A stretch of 64,000 bases of DNA, from contig CAJNDS010002709.1 of assembly GCA_905221605.1 (NCBI GenBank), forward strand, positions 125,152-189,151, in the 5' to 3' direction. The stretch is from Symbiodinium natans (lineage: Eukaryota; Sar; Dinophyceae; Suessiales; Symbiodiniaceae). This document shows, piece after piece, positions 51,955 through 55,083 of the stretch (the first letter of the stretch is position 1; every line of letters begins with the position of its first letter). The translations under genes were made by a program, and so were the position numbers. The notes beneath the pieces were generated by a model that made no database searches, was not told where the DNA came from, and saw nothing but the letters and a program-made list of their open reading frames with translations.

Positions 51955-54815
51955 TAATAATAATAATAATAATAATTGAAATTATAATAATAGTAAGAAT
52001 AATCATAATCATGATAATAATAATCATAATCATAATTATAATAACAATAACAATAACAATAACAATAATCACAATAATAACAATAATAATAATAATCATG
52101 ATAATAATAATCATAATAATAATAATAATAATAGTAAATGAAATAAAGGAAGCCCTGAAAAAAAGGCCTCCAAAACCCTTAAAACCCCCCTAACAACTCC
52201 CTACAAAACCCAACATAAACCCTAAGCCCTCAACCCGAAACCCGAAACCCCCAACCCCAAACCCTAAACCCCTCAAAAAGAAAAGGAAGGCTTAGAAAGA
52301 ATCCCCAACAGATTATGGGGTTCTTAAAGGTCCCCCAATACTCCCTAAGACCCCCTAAGCGTCTCTGAGGCTCCCGAGGTACCTGCCCCCCTTGAATCCC
52401 CCTCCCTTCAGAACCCTAGAAAAAGAAGGCCCCTGAGAGGCCCAACAAAAACTAAACCCTAAACCCTAAACCCTAAACCCTAAACCCTAAACCCTAAACC
52501 CTAAGCCCTAAGCCCTAAGCCCTAAACCCTATCCCTAAACCCTAAACCCTAAACCCTAAACCCTAAACCCAAAACCCCTAAGGGCGGGAGGCGAAGTCGG
52601 TCTGCAGGTTCGCCAGCTGGGCCGTGATCTGCGACTCGAAGTCTTGCAGGCGGGTGGCCACCTCGGGGCTTGGCGGGGAGTTTAGGGTTTAGGGTTTAGG
52701 GTTTAGGGTTTAGGGTTTAGGGTTTAGGGTTTAGGGTTTAGGGTTTAGGTTTAGGGTTTGGGGTTTAGGGTTTTGGGTTTATACAAATTGTATAAAGGTT
52801 TGCGTCCAGAGTTTTGGGGGGGGTTTTGGGGGGGTGTTGGAAGGGTTTTGCTTTTTGCTTTTGCTAATCTTGCCAACTTTGTTTTGGGTGGTGTTGGGAG
52901 TTTTGGAACCGCAGAGGGTGCCTTTAGGGGCCTCCTGGTGACTGTGGGGGCTTGGGGGCTTGCTGTAAGGTCTGGGTCTATGGCTGGGGTTTACCTCGTG
53001 GGTCTTTAGTGTGCTAGGAGTTTAGGAGCTTTGCGTTCTTGGGACCTCCTGAGGTCTAGCATGCAGAAAGTAACCCCATAACCTGATGCTTGCTTGCACA
53101 CTCTGAGCCCTCATCGGTGCGCCTTCTTCATGATCTGCGCGTCCCCGCCGGTCTTTCGGGAGGGAAGGACGCCATCGTCACCACCTCAGCAGGTTTTGAG
53201 GATATCGGGTTTACGGCTTTAAGGGTTTAGACCCTAATTAAACCGCAAATCCTAAAACCTAAACCCTAAGCCCTAAACCCTAAACCCTAAACCCTAAACC
53301 CTAAACCCTAAACCCGAACATGGGTTTGGGGTAGCACAAGGGGTTGAATGGCTTAGGGATGTGGAGGTCAGGGGGCTTTCTTTGGGGTGGCACGTTGAAA
53401 AGATGTCAGGTTTAGGGAAAGTTTAGGGTTTAGGGCTAGGGTTTAGGATCCTTACAATATTTCGAAAGACCCTAAGCCCTTTAACACCTAGCCGCCTAAG
53501 CCCTAAACAACCCCCCCTCCCCCCAAACTCTTCCTTAAACCGCCGGCCAAACATTCAAAAACCCCTTCAACCCAAAACCCGAAACCATCAACAACCTTAT
53601 GACCTTTCCGAACCCCTCAATACACCCCCACAACCCAGAAACTCTAAACTCCGAATCGCCCCAAAGCCTTTTCCTGGTGCTTAAACCCGCAACAACCCTA
53701 AACCCCAAAGGCCCCGAAAGCCGTAAACCCCCATGCCAACCTATTCAACGCCGCAAAGAACCCTCCAAACACACACGCCGTAAAAACCTACGCCCAACAA
53801 AAAGAAGCAAGACCGGTCTAAGCATAAACACACACACACGCTCTAAAACCCTGAAGCCCTAAACCCTAAACCCTAAACCCTAAACCCGAAACCCGAAACC
53901 CGAAACCCGAAACCCACCCCACTCTCGCCGTTCCTCCGCGCCTGCGGTACCCTCCAGGGCGGCAAGGCGCGACTCGAGCTCCTGCAGCTTGGCCTGAAGG
54001 GTTCAACTTAAGGGTTCAGGGTTCAGGGTTTAGGGTTTAGGGTTTAGGGTTTAGGGTTTAGGGTTTAGGCTTTAGGGTTTAGGGTTTAGGGTTTAGGGGT
54101 TAGGGTTTAGGGCTTACGGCCTCTGAAAGGGCTTAAGAGTTCAGGGTGGTTTTGGGAGGGGGCTCTAAGGGGTTTTGGGGGGGTTTTGAGTTTAAGGGTG
54201 GGGCTTTCTCGGCTTTGGGGTGTCGGGAATAGGGTTTAGGTTCATAGCTTAGATGCATGGGGCTTGGGGTTCGGGTCGTGGCCTAGGTGAGGTGGGGGGC
54301 GGGGGGTTCCAGGAGGCTCCTGGTGTTGTGACAGCCTAAACCCTAGACCCGAAACCCTCAAGCCAAGGATAAATAGAAGGTGTACAGGAGCAAAAAACCA
54401 ACTTCGAAGTTTTTTACTTTGCCAACCCTTCTACAAAGGGGAGGAAGGCCATGTACCTGATGTTCGCCGTTAATTGAAGGAAAGAAGGAAAGGCGGGGCC
54501 TTGCAATAAACCCCAGACCCCTCCCACCCCTCCCAGGCCGTTCCTCAAGCTTTCCTTTCAAGCCGCTTCACCAAGTCAAGGCCTTTTCACAGCCCGCCCA
54601 GGCCTCCAAACCTTTGCTCAAAACCCCATTGTCACAGATCAGAGTCCTGTTTTCAAAGTGCTCAGAGCAAAAAAAGAAAGGTTCGGTCAAAAACTTTCGG
54701 TCAAAGCCTTCGGTCAAAACCCCGGACCCAAACCCTGCACACCTTCCATAAACCCGAAACCCTAAACCCTGTTCAGGGTGTGGGGCCGCCCAGCCGCCTC
54801 CATTTCCGAACTCAT
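15758..54815 (-). CDS. Gene B: micro-exon coiled-coil-like protein, complete start to stop (exons listed separately)
   Basis: Seen: a series of short open blocks on the minus strand, each preceded by AG|G and followed by GT, GC or GA, that join in frame from an ATG at 54815 to a TAG at 15758. At least 36 exons of 15-78 nt were located (about 1.9-2.0 kb of coding sequence, roughly 640-680 residues) in 39 kb. The peptides are rich in Glu, Asp, Arg, Leu and Ala with heptad-like spacing, which suggests long coiled coils. There is no signal peptide or membrane segment. The first 13 exons match gene A in length and phase. A non-LTR retrotransposon fills most of the intron between the exons at 43406 and 34536. 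The family is not recognised; a structural or cytoskeletal role is only an inference from the coiled-coil composition. A few exons are probably missed between 44.9 and 43.8 kb, 30.7 and 28.2 kb, 27.5 and 26.7 kb, and 21.1 and 19.2 kb. Confidence 0.75.
15848..15975 (+). repeat. GGGGTTT 7-bp variant array
   Basis: About 17 units in which T-TTA is replaced by GGGG-TTT, next to gene B's terminal exon. Confidence 0.92.
16993..17018 (-). CDS. Gene B exon 39
   Basis: GGAAG|GAA acceptor; encodes EVVERRQQ plus two bases; GC donor (CA|GCCCT) mirrored by the next acceptor |GCCCC. Confidence 0.62.
17752..17791 (-). CDS. Gene B exon 38
   Basis: CTAG|GCA acceptor completing a Leu codon; encodes HIESQLERVKHER; GA donor (|GAACT) mirrored by the next acceptor |GAAGT. 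The 1.3-kb intron before it contains an array with a 12-bp flanking duplication. Confidence 0.7.
17867..17936 (+). repeat. TCTA / TC compound microsatellite
   Basis: TCTA units, a pure TC run, then more TCTA, in the gene B intron 37-38. Confidence 0.95.
18092..18223 (+). repeat. TTTAGGG array flanked by a 12-bp duplication
   Basis: About 18 units, flanked by atgcatcccgat at 18076-18087 and 18224-18235. Confidence 0.88.
18484..18596 (+). repeat. GGGGGTTT 8-bp variant array
   Basis: About 11 tandem tttggggg units after three TTTAGGG units. Confidence 0.93.
19114..19166 (-). CDS. Gene B exon 37
   Basis: TGAG|GCG acceptor; encodes ADHSVLRLLQISQQPQR plus two bases; GC donor (CT|GCACG) mirrored by the next acceptor |GCACA. 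Confidence 0.7.
19429..19560. mobile_element. MITE family 3 copy
   Basis: Conserved core ccctactactccctaagg ... ggtacctacccccc; inverted ends near gagggttcaag / cttgaacacacctc. Confidence 0.65.
19983..20050 (-). CDS. Gene B candidate exon (weak)
   Basis: Unique block reading KKFGDDMPAWFYSQGAT in one frame. Acceptor-like AAAG but not AG|G. May be an exon or simply unique intron sequence. Confidence 0.25.
20097..20186 (+). repeat. TTTAGGG array
   Basis: About 11 units; directly precedes the satellite module at 20189. Confidence 0.94.
20189..20470. repeat. Satellite module with 21-22-bp tandem units
   Basis: Leader block (cccgcccaaagaatcccata) then about seven aaaatgaccttgcccagt units. The leader is shared with 55146-55240, where a different tandem unit follows. 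Confidence 0.85.
20489..20775 (+). repeat. Longest TTTAGGG array in the window, about 40 units
   Basis: Nearly 290 bp, one 6-bp unit (TTAGGT) break, then CTTAGGG variants at the 3' end. Confidence 0.95.
21013..21131. mobile_element. MITE family 2, intact 119-bp copy
   Basis: Perfect inverted ends cttggaggttcatggtac / gtaccatgaacctccaag, internal ataactgtacttataa motifs. Confidence 0.85.
21180..21239 (-). CDS. Gene B exon 35
   Basis: AGAG|GCT acceptor; encodes AWRQRCSQRFRNVLDMVAKK; GC donor (|GCGTG). Confidence 0.7.
21836..21945. repeat. Two tandem copies of a hairpin plus G-run unit
   Basis: Each unit has the hairpin ggaggtgaaaacctcc, a C-run, AAAACCC and a run of about 18-20 G. Confidence 0.85.
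22040..22280. repeat. C-rich block with potential G-quadruplex on the minus strand
   Basis: About 240 bp of C runs separated by single A, G or T; Gly-rich minus-strand readings are artefacts of it. Confidence 0.9.
22597..22835. mobile_element. MITE family 2 copy interrupted by a CCCTAAA array
   Basis: Left end aaggttcagggtacttatca, right end gtacccatgaacctccaagt, array at about 22732-22788. Confidence 0.7.
22896..23095. mobile_element. MITE family 3 copy with an internal CCCTAAA array
   Basis: Inverted ends ttatagggttcttaaggg and cccttaagaacccgataa; the array lies just inside the right end. Confidence 0.7.
24068..24190. mobile_element. MITE family 2 copy, left end degenerate
   Basis: Right end gtaccgtgaacctccaagta is intact; the left end is eroded. 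Confidence 0.65.
24247..24306 (-). CDS. Gene B exon 34
   Basis: CCAG|GGG acceptor; encodes GVVKFAQVVGVFPGPKFDDA; GA donor proposed (GCA|GAAGG). Less coiled-coil-like and more hydrophobic than its neighbours. Confidence 0.58.
25148..25201 (-). CDS. Gene B exon 33
   Basis: GGAG|GTC acceptor; encodes VNEKPFEDLKHCTAALTR; GC donor (|GCCCG). Confidence 0.7.
25849..25910. mobile_element. MITE family 2, half copy
   Basis: One end only (ggaggttcaaggtacttata). Confidence 0.55.
26021..26089. mobile_element. MITE family 4, short palindromic copy
   Basis: Inverted ends ccccttgattgaggaatatc / gatcttccttaattaagggg with a 10-15 bp centre. Confidence 0.65.
26094..26231 (+). repeat. TTTAGGG array with an embedded TTTAGGC run
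   Basis: Four TTTAGGC units between perfect TTTAGGG units. Confidence 0.93.
26265..26303 (-). CDS. Gene B exon 32
   Basis: GGAG|GCC acceptor; encodes AQMDAVHDVLDTK; GT donor (|GTTGG). Confidence 0.7.
26335..26440 (+). repeat. CTTAGGG variant array, about 15 units
   Basis: Homogeneous run of one variant unit, then ordinary TTTAGGG; begins about 30 bp from gene B exon 32's acceptor. Confidence 0.94.
26625..26690 (-). CDS. Gene B exon 31 (5' boundary uncertain)
   Basis: Open block reading EALERWARRQEKQRNMDEQN, then WK; GC donor (AAG|GCGGG). The 5' boundary is GAG|AA or nearby rather than AG|G, so an upstream exon ending in a split codon is probably missed. Confidence 0.6.
26995..27180. mobile_element. 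MITE family 1 copy containing a telomeric array
   Basis: Same ends as 12507-12748; the interior is replaced or invaded by a TTTAGGG array (about 27043-27140). Confidence 0.75.
27546..27599 (-). CDS. Gene B exon 29
   Basis: CCAG|GTG acceptor; encodes VDIQKNSDAVRKMERCWN; GC donor (AAT|GCTG). Its first bases are duplicated (ggatatccacc) across the adjacent TTTAGGG array. Confidence 0.75.
27954..27968 (-). CDS. Gene B exon 28b, 15-nt micro-exon (VPFKS)
   Basis: CACGAG|GTG acceptor inside the second copy of the 16-bp repeat (27960-27975). Encodes VPFKS, then GT donor. Splicing from 28069 to 27968 removes exactly 100 bp, made of a CCCTAAA array plus one repeat copy, and rebuilds the unduplicated sequence in frame. 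Confidence 0.7.
27976..28059 (-). repeat. CCCTAAA array forming most of a 100-bp intron
   Basis: Array between the two copies (27960-27975, 28060-28075) of a 16-bp exon-derived repeat. See gene B exons 28 and 28b. Confidence 0.88.
28069..28128 (-). CDS. Gene B exon 28
   Basis: TGAG|GAC acceptor; encodes DILKLREEVNGLTVKSASHE; GT donor (GAG|GTGCCC). The donor lies inside a 16-bp direct repeat (28060-28075) whose other copy contains the next acceptor. Confidence 0.78.
28928..29078 (+). repeat. TTTAGGG array, about 21 units
   Basis: Near-perfect, one shortened unit at about 29011. Confidence 0.95.
29249..29473 (-). CDS. Gene B candidate long exon
   Basis: CCAG|GAC acceptor at 29473, then an uninterrupted reading starting DRVKHELRCLIEGLFYAG, followed by TLDQFNLPTLACMETLARRV, to a stop at 29249. 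It is longer and less polar than the other exons. The donor is not defined (a GC donor near 29335 is possible). It could instead belong to a different gene or a retrocopy. Confidence 0.5.
   Translation of the reverse strand, partial: DRVKHELRCLIEGLFYAGTLDQFNLPTLACMETLARRVQTIVDAYATAGGGVPQIGQMLAFSAAMLGQTMQSPL
29718..30118 (-). repeat. CCCTAAA / CCCCAAA composite array with higher-order pattern
   Basis: Alternating CCCTAAA and CCCCAAA units; a marker unit (CCCTAAG) recurs at about 29851, 29921, 29983 and 30063, suggesting a longer period of 60-80 bp. Confidence 0.88.
30127..30179 (-). CDS. Gene B candidate exon next to a MITE end
   Basis: Unique GC-rich block preceded by CAAG|GCG, where the CAAG comes from the terminal repeat of a MITE-like element. 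Two frames are open (one starts RMSGVQGG), so the reading is not settled. Confidence 0.3.
30665..30703 (-). CDS. Gene B exon 25 (3' end uncertain)
   Basis: AAAAAG|GCC acceptor; encodes AELRSAEASRRLG; GC donor proposed (|GCCC). The frame stays open to about 30635, so the exon may be longer. Confidence 0.6.
30711..30917 (+). repeat. TTTAGGG array, about 28 units
   Basis: Starts about 8 bp from the acceptor of gene B exon 25. Confidence 0.95.
31246..31281 (-). CDS. Gene B exon 24
   Basis: GCAG|GAG acceptor; encodes EAFEKIGAVEQQ; GC donor (|GCCTT). Phase 0. Confidence 0.68.
31823..31870 (-). CDS. Gene B exon 23
   Basis: TGAG|GAA acceptor; encodes EARLKNDIRQKQSLGQ; GC donor (CAA|GCGC). Confidence 0.72.
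32196..32255 (-). CDS. Gene B exon 22
   Basis: GGAAG|GTG acceptor; encodes VAVVRSDLERNVADTDAWRK; GA donor (|GAAGG) mirrored by the next acceptor |GAAGC. Confidence 0.75.
32692..32769 (-). CDS. Gene B exon 21
   Basis: GCAG|GAC acceptor; 26 codons beginning DLAATQESLHTTQNSLSD; GC donor (CGC|GCAAG). Heptad-like. Confidence 0.75.
33113..33330 (-). repeat. CCCTAAAA 8-bp variant array
   Basis: CCCTAAAA, CCCCAAAA and CCCCGAAA units between gene B exons 20 and 21. Confidence 0.92.
33418..33531 (+). repeat. TTTAGGG array, about 16 units
   Basis: Opposite orientation to the CCCTAAAA block that ends 90 bp away. Confidence 0.95.
33592..33657 (-). CDS. Gene B exon 20
   Basis: CCAG|GCG acceptor; 22 codons beginning AVNALNGRIDFTNKDGR; GA donor (CTC|GAAG) pairing with the next |GAC acceptor. 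Confidence 0.7.
33943..33978 (-). CDS. Gene B exon 19
   Basis: CCAG|GAG acceptor; encodes ESKAKITSDTDQ; GC donor (|GCCGG). Small but in phase with both neighbours. Confidence 0.62.
34459..34536 (-). CDS. Gene B exon 18
   Basis: GCAG|GTC acceptor; 26 codons beginning VDEILATIRHDITAVETN, strongly heptad-like; GA donor (GCT|GAGG) mirrored by the next |GAG acceptor. First exon after the retrotransposon. Confidence 0.73.
34598..34610. repeat. Target-site duplication, 3' side of retrotransposon
   Basis: caaaaaacctact, identical to 43182-43194, immediately next to the poly(A) tail. Confidence 0.9.
34620..34911 (-). other. Retrotransposon 3' UTR
   Basis: 292 bp between the ORF2 stop and the A-run. 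GC-rich at the very end (GCCGCCGACCCGCGGC), which may fold into a stem used in RT recognition (inference). Confidence 0.6.
34912..39570 (-). CDS. Retrotransposon ORF2: endonuclease - RNase H - reverse transcriptase
   Basis: 1,552 codons. Residues ~1-370: Arg/Ser-rich, no recognised domain, possibly not translated; the true start may be further in. ~375-650: AP-like endonuclease (KIATWNVEG, QETR, GDLNSR, then a DYVAVP block near the end). ~690-845: RNase H with YTDGS (D694), NTGELKAL (E~757), YTDSSYA (D~786) and HQGVPGNEIADRLA (D~841), so all four acidic catalytic residues are present. ~1000-1310: reverse transcriptase with KAPGPNGL, NYRPISL, FGFRKNHST, LDWEKAFDSV, QGCPLSPYLF and the catalytic YADD at ~1287. 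The C-terminal ~200 residues are unassigned. Normally in LINEs RNase H follows RT; here it precedes it. No stop or frameshift is seen in the core domains, so the enzyme may be active. Confidence 0.93.
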   Translation of the reverse strand: MNSSPVTEALAIQRVRRDHTYDTPHLRYGLLVSISGFSAAELRPVQSSAAYAAPALQRPPRERGKALRTVTLSFWGYCSPSPLPRLRVSSSCLGGFLWKQAQQRHLFCFTHIFSQRHRSFAVLTHRCFLISGFVGERNQLLHALNGNYIWYSSYTPRSHTYLWKQSFFLPNGMRVFRYSFYSKDSLWLHAHRRGESFEVETTRAASPQLYGTVMRAVASKGGGPGSRWHLYRYYDRLLHNPKVNTHNTYDMEHLRYGVSDAEDCHRDCQHREAHRGNSRGVRSDSAIERRRELAKTKRAQGRRDFRMWKSGCKDATRRVPGGPHPLPPAYPKPTSTVRLLKQLNPCRARSLRHAPHQSRDINSKLSFPLPTGTQVKIATWNVEGLQEVAKYDQLLLFARQQGIDIIMAQETRATSSHTFTKHGWEILHSGHPQARYHGVGFFVSPKMRQHVNDFKPHSPRICEITLNTRPHKITLLNVYAPSQVEDAEMDRQRKSAFWTDLNELIVAHDNLDHLVLAGDLNSRLDASIDDEEAHIGSAVVGQRQSIQDDSRDNAIYLYDTLQAHSLILPQTFTKLSFSKRCTYKEMGCEDHLLKGTSVKDWTALDYVAVPPRLRDVLTIYGSTFQQLINTRHLPLSFGIKTHFLPPVASTAPPKKDFTDLTLFSEKVETTLLKETNDSYNLPPKCPNHYVAYTDGSCPNNKVVSFNNPAGWGFAVTLVDTDPTKHPPPSSTWIMGFGSVKSNPFAVEGPLPGSNNTGELKALIELFDFLLYYSSYPPGSSLTIYTDSSYAKNLLLGSSLPATHPQLVALAQQYFAALRSTFYVLLLSVPAHQGVPGNEIADRLAKKGVTESCKIGRFSFSPVASLSPPEFTFNFEEGSSKTVDKQDSFLTEILTSSLSLIPEIPISAKKPWISKSTLDLIDRFQKTKYDDVSEVKKARKQIKKSARKDKKSFVESCLHSDFHGSSVHQWQHVKSVRAPFRPRAAGLLDQRNRVVSKTRRAETFADYLSSKIWYSAGDAPVPVTTGLPPSDSISAPFSMQNLNAALRKLKKSKAPGPNGLVSEIYKHAPFILKSFMLEHYNQCLDSATVPDSWMLSEVVMIVKDHAKDTRLMSNYRPISLTNISYKIFASMIQTRLEYYLDARIRPTQFGFRKNHSTSQPIHVLRRLVEVFERQTSSFHALFLDWEKAFDSVTFTAIRSSLIFMGVPERMINVIMALYRAPSFKVRDSGVTSDLQLQTKGLRQGCPLSPYLFSFVLTHLFYDVESQYAEQYGEISGVFYTPSPLWDLEYADDTVLLSSSADQLNRLLRLLQQEGRLRGLQLNKDKCEHMRLNTDRRIYFQPNDSFPCDCLYCQGSLSSLRPVSLSNEVKYLGAYIDATSSNNKHLRYRISQAIAASKSLRPLTGHSALPPSWKLRVYKTVIQSILLYAMESATLSPSQLIHLDSIHYKTLRRIFKVKSSFYHRVLEPSEAHCSNQYLHDLAFRTSKTIPPSRLYSQNRLKLLGHLLRHSASKRNLRLPTPTPIGAPLGVIDLDVPGRIGQHPALRKQSFARNT
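39673..42981 (-). CDS. Retrotransposon ORF1 protein, interrupted by one in-frame TAG
   Basis: The ATG at 42981 is in a GCCATGG context. The first 554 codons end at TAG 41317-41319, but the same frame stays open for 547 more codons to 39673, so the natural protein may be about 1,100 residues. Part 1 has an Ala/Pro-rich N-terminus, then an RRM-like region (around RTCIIHGIPP) and a basic segment (RERDL/VERDL-like, ERIERQPL), which recalls RNA-binding ORF1 proteins of LINEs. Just after the stop come a Lys/Gly-rich stretch (GKDAPKGKGKGKKGK), a Gln/Trp/Pro-rich linker and a Cys-rich module (CDDC...CAVC, later SPCYCC), plausibly zinc-binding. The likely role is binding element RNA. The TAG is either a disabling mutation or a read-through site; the sequence cannot tell which. 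Confidence 0.8.
42982..43181 (-). promoter_or_regulatory. Retrotransposon 5' UTR
   Basis: 200 bp of unique sequence between the 5' target duplication and the ORF1 ATG. An internal promoter is expected for LINEs but no specific box is recognised. Contains one ACTTACG (sense strand) 22 bp before the ATG. Confidence 0.6.
43182..43194. repeat. Target-site duplication, 5' side of retrotransposon
   Basis: caaaaaacctact, identical to 34598-34610; marks the 5' end of the element at 43181. Confidence 0.9.
43406..43459 (-). CDS. Gene B exon 17
   Basis: GAAG|GTC acceptor; encodes VRDMVSSLRLDVDARRRK; GC donor. The following intron holds the 8.6-kb retrotransposon. Confidence 0.77.
43686..43748 (-). CDS. 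Gene B exon 16
   Basis: GCAG|GTG acceptor; 21 codons beginning VDNVAWKEANDDLDAAIK; GC donor (CGG|GCCC). Phase 0 at both ends. Confidence 0.75.
43984..44120. repeat. Tandem repeat, about 50-55-bp unit
   Basis: Two to three units carrying agctcatcccttt and catatggatccgt; a single further unit piece lies at 44343-44368. Confidence 0.75.
44235..44286 (-). CDS. Gene B candidate exon (weak)
   Basis: Open block reading RKMVEVEAANR within gene B between clearer exons. No AG|G acceptor fits the reading cleanly, so boundaries are approximate and it may be non-coding. Confidence 0.25.
44949..45002 (-). CDS. Gene B exon 14
   Basis: TCAG|GAC acceptor; encodes DIINLKNEMNTKLDTKAV; GT donor at 44949 (or three bases earlier). 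Joins in phase with exon 13. Confidence 0.75.
45254..45415 (+). repeat. TTTAGGG array, about 20 units
   Basis: CTTAGGG units first, then TTTAGGG; ends about 45 bp from gene B exon 13. Confidence 0.94.
45460..45499 (-). CDS. Gene B exon 13
   Basis: CGAG|GCT acceptor; encodes LQQMQEKEENLTE after the split codon; GA donor (|GAGA). This is the last exon with a gene A counterpart inside the window. Confidence 0.85.
45697..45889. mobile_element. MITE family 1 copy containing a telomeric array
   Basis: Ends ttgggatgttcccccc and ggggggaacatcc; a CCCTAAA array occupies about 45764-45842. Confidence 0.75.
46128..46177 (-). CDS. Gene B exon 12
   Basis: CCAG|GAA acceptor; encodes EALKNHDSWMEDVSNT plus two bases; GC donor (|GCTC). 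The acceptor and first 16 nt are duplicated at 46324-46345, on the far side of a TTTAGGG array. Confidence 0.85.
46184..46323 (+). repeat. TTTAGGG array flanked by a 22-bp duplication of an exon boundary
   Basis: Flanked by identical 22-bp copies (46162-46183 and 46324-46345, beginning ggttcttcaagg) that contain the acceptor and first 16 nt of gene B exon 12. Confidence 0.9.
46618..46671 (-). CDS. Gene B exon 11
   Basis: ACAG|GCC acceptor; encodes ATMTAEISTMRLDIGDIQ; GC donor. Identical peptide in gene A. Confidence 0.87.
46688..46870 (+). repeat. TTTAGGG array meeting a CCCTAAA array
   Basis: TTTAGGG / TTGAGGG to about 46810, then CCCTAAA to about 46868: an inverted, fold-back arrangement. 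Confidence 0.92.
47249..47385. mobile_element. MITE family 3 copy, opposite orientation
   Basis: Core taggtacctagggaacctta ... gggagtattagggagc, ends cagggtcctcaaggg / cccttaagaacccc. Confidence 0.7.
47466..47516 (-). CDS. Gene B exon 10
   Basis: CCAG|GCC acceptor; encodes ARVDATHSIITSRQRVE; GC donor. Identical peptide in gene A. Confidence 0.87.
48027..48077 (-). CDS. Gene B exon 9
   Basis: ACAG|GAC acceptor; encodes DFTAAMDAVNVDLDEMR; GT donor. Identical peptide in gene A. The intron to exon 8 is only 94 bp. Confidence 0.87.
48172..48236 (-). CDS. Gene B exon 8
   Basis: GCAG|GC acceptor; encodes NNKGEVNHIRRIVLACERDM and Glu; GA donor (|GACC). Gene A has the identical peptide with four silent changes. 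Confidence 0.87.
48269..48392. mobile_element. MITE family 2 copy
   Basis: Ends acttggaggttcagggtac and gtacccacgaacctccaagt, about 30 bp from gene B exon 8. Confidence 0.8.
48675..48723 (-). CDS. Gene B exon 7
   Basis: ACAG|GAC acceptor; encodes DLDQLKYDVGELKDLL plus one base; GC donor (|GCCGG). Only this donor joins in frame to exon 8. Same peptide in gene A. Confidence 0.85.
48840..49400. other. Unique block inside the gene B intron 6-7
   Basis: About 560 bp free of telomeric repeats. Readings on both strands are open but unlike the flanking exon style; no domain recognised. May be a degenerate transposon or retrocopy. Confidence 0.35.
49788..49832 (-). CDS. Gene B exon 6
   Basis: CAG|GTG acceptor; encodes VDGAGGAAGLDTMAE, a Gly/Ala-rich linker; GT donor. 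Identical peptide in gene A. Confidence 0.85.
50800..50847 (-). CDS. Gene B exon 5
   Basis: GAG|GAC acceptor; encodes DKKLSHVNRGAAATKP; GC donor where gene A has GT. Sixteen identical residues with several silent changes. Confidence 0.85.
51090..51312 (+). repeat. TTTAGGG then about 20 CTTAGGG units
   Basis: Abrupt change at about 51150 to a homogeneous CTTAGGG array in the gene B intron 4-5. Confidence 0.94.
51896..52135 (+). repeat. TA / TAA microsatellite
   Basis: Short TA run then TAA-type repeats with C and G interruptions, gene B intron 4-5. Confidence 0.96.
52307..52430. mobile_element. MITE family 3 copy
   Basis: Ends ggggttcttaaagg / cccttcagaaccct with the aggtacctgcccccc core. 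Confidence 0.7.
52439..52570 (-). repeat. CCCTAAA array
   Basis: About 17 units with CCCTAAG variants, ending about 25 bp from gene B exon 4. Confidence 0.94.
52593..52661 (-). CDS. Gene B exon 4
   Basis: GAG|GTG acceptor; encodes VATRLQDFESQITAQLANLQ and then TDF. The peptide is identical to gene A. The 3' boundary is either after TTC (GC donor, 52593) or after ACC (GA donor, 52599); both keep frame. Confidence 0.8.
52682..52762 (+). repeat. TTTAGGG array
   Basis: On the other side of gene B exon 4 from the CCCTAAA array, so the exon is bracketed by inverted arrays. Confidence 0.94.
53123..53184 (-). CDS. Gene B exon 3
   Basis: GAG|GT acceptor; encodes a GDDGVLPSRKTGGDAQIMKK segment, the least coiled-coil-like part of the N-terminus. 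The donor is GC here but GT at the same site in gene A. Confidence 0.85.
53951..53993 (-). CDS. Gene B exon 2
   Basis: TTCAG|GCC acceptor; encodes AKLQELESRLAALE plus one base; GT donor (|GTACC). Leucines and charged residues are in heptad-like spacing. Gene A has Thr for Ser. Confidence 0.85.
54798..54815 (-). CDS. Gene B exon 1 (start codon, MSSEME)
   Basis: The ATG at 54815 starts MSSEME and is followed by a GC donor (GAG|GCGG). The upstream 75 bp to about 54893 is conserved with gene A although non-coding, including GCAG motifs that could be a cis- or trans-splice acceptor. This supports the choice of start. Confidence 0.75.
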
Positions 54816-55083
54816 GTTCACCCCAGGCGTTGCACAGATTTCTGCACCGCCCACGTGGGAGGAGATAGCTCTGAGCTCTCAAGGGACAAGCTGCGGGGGG
54901 CGGGCAAGCACGGATATTGGGGGTTGGGTTTGGGGAGTTTTTGGGGTGCTAAAAGGCCTCTTGGGTTTGGTGGAGGGGGGGGGGATATAAGGGTCTTGCG
55001 ACTCAAAATAAACTGCCGCTGAGTGGGGCTTCCGAAGGGGCAAGGTGGGAAATAGGGTTTGAGTTTGAGTGCTTAGGGGCTTC

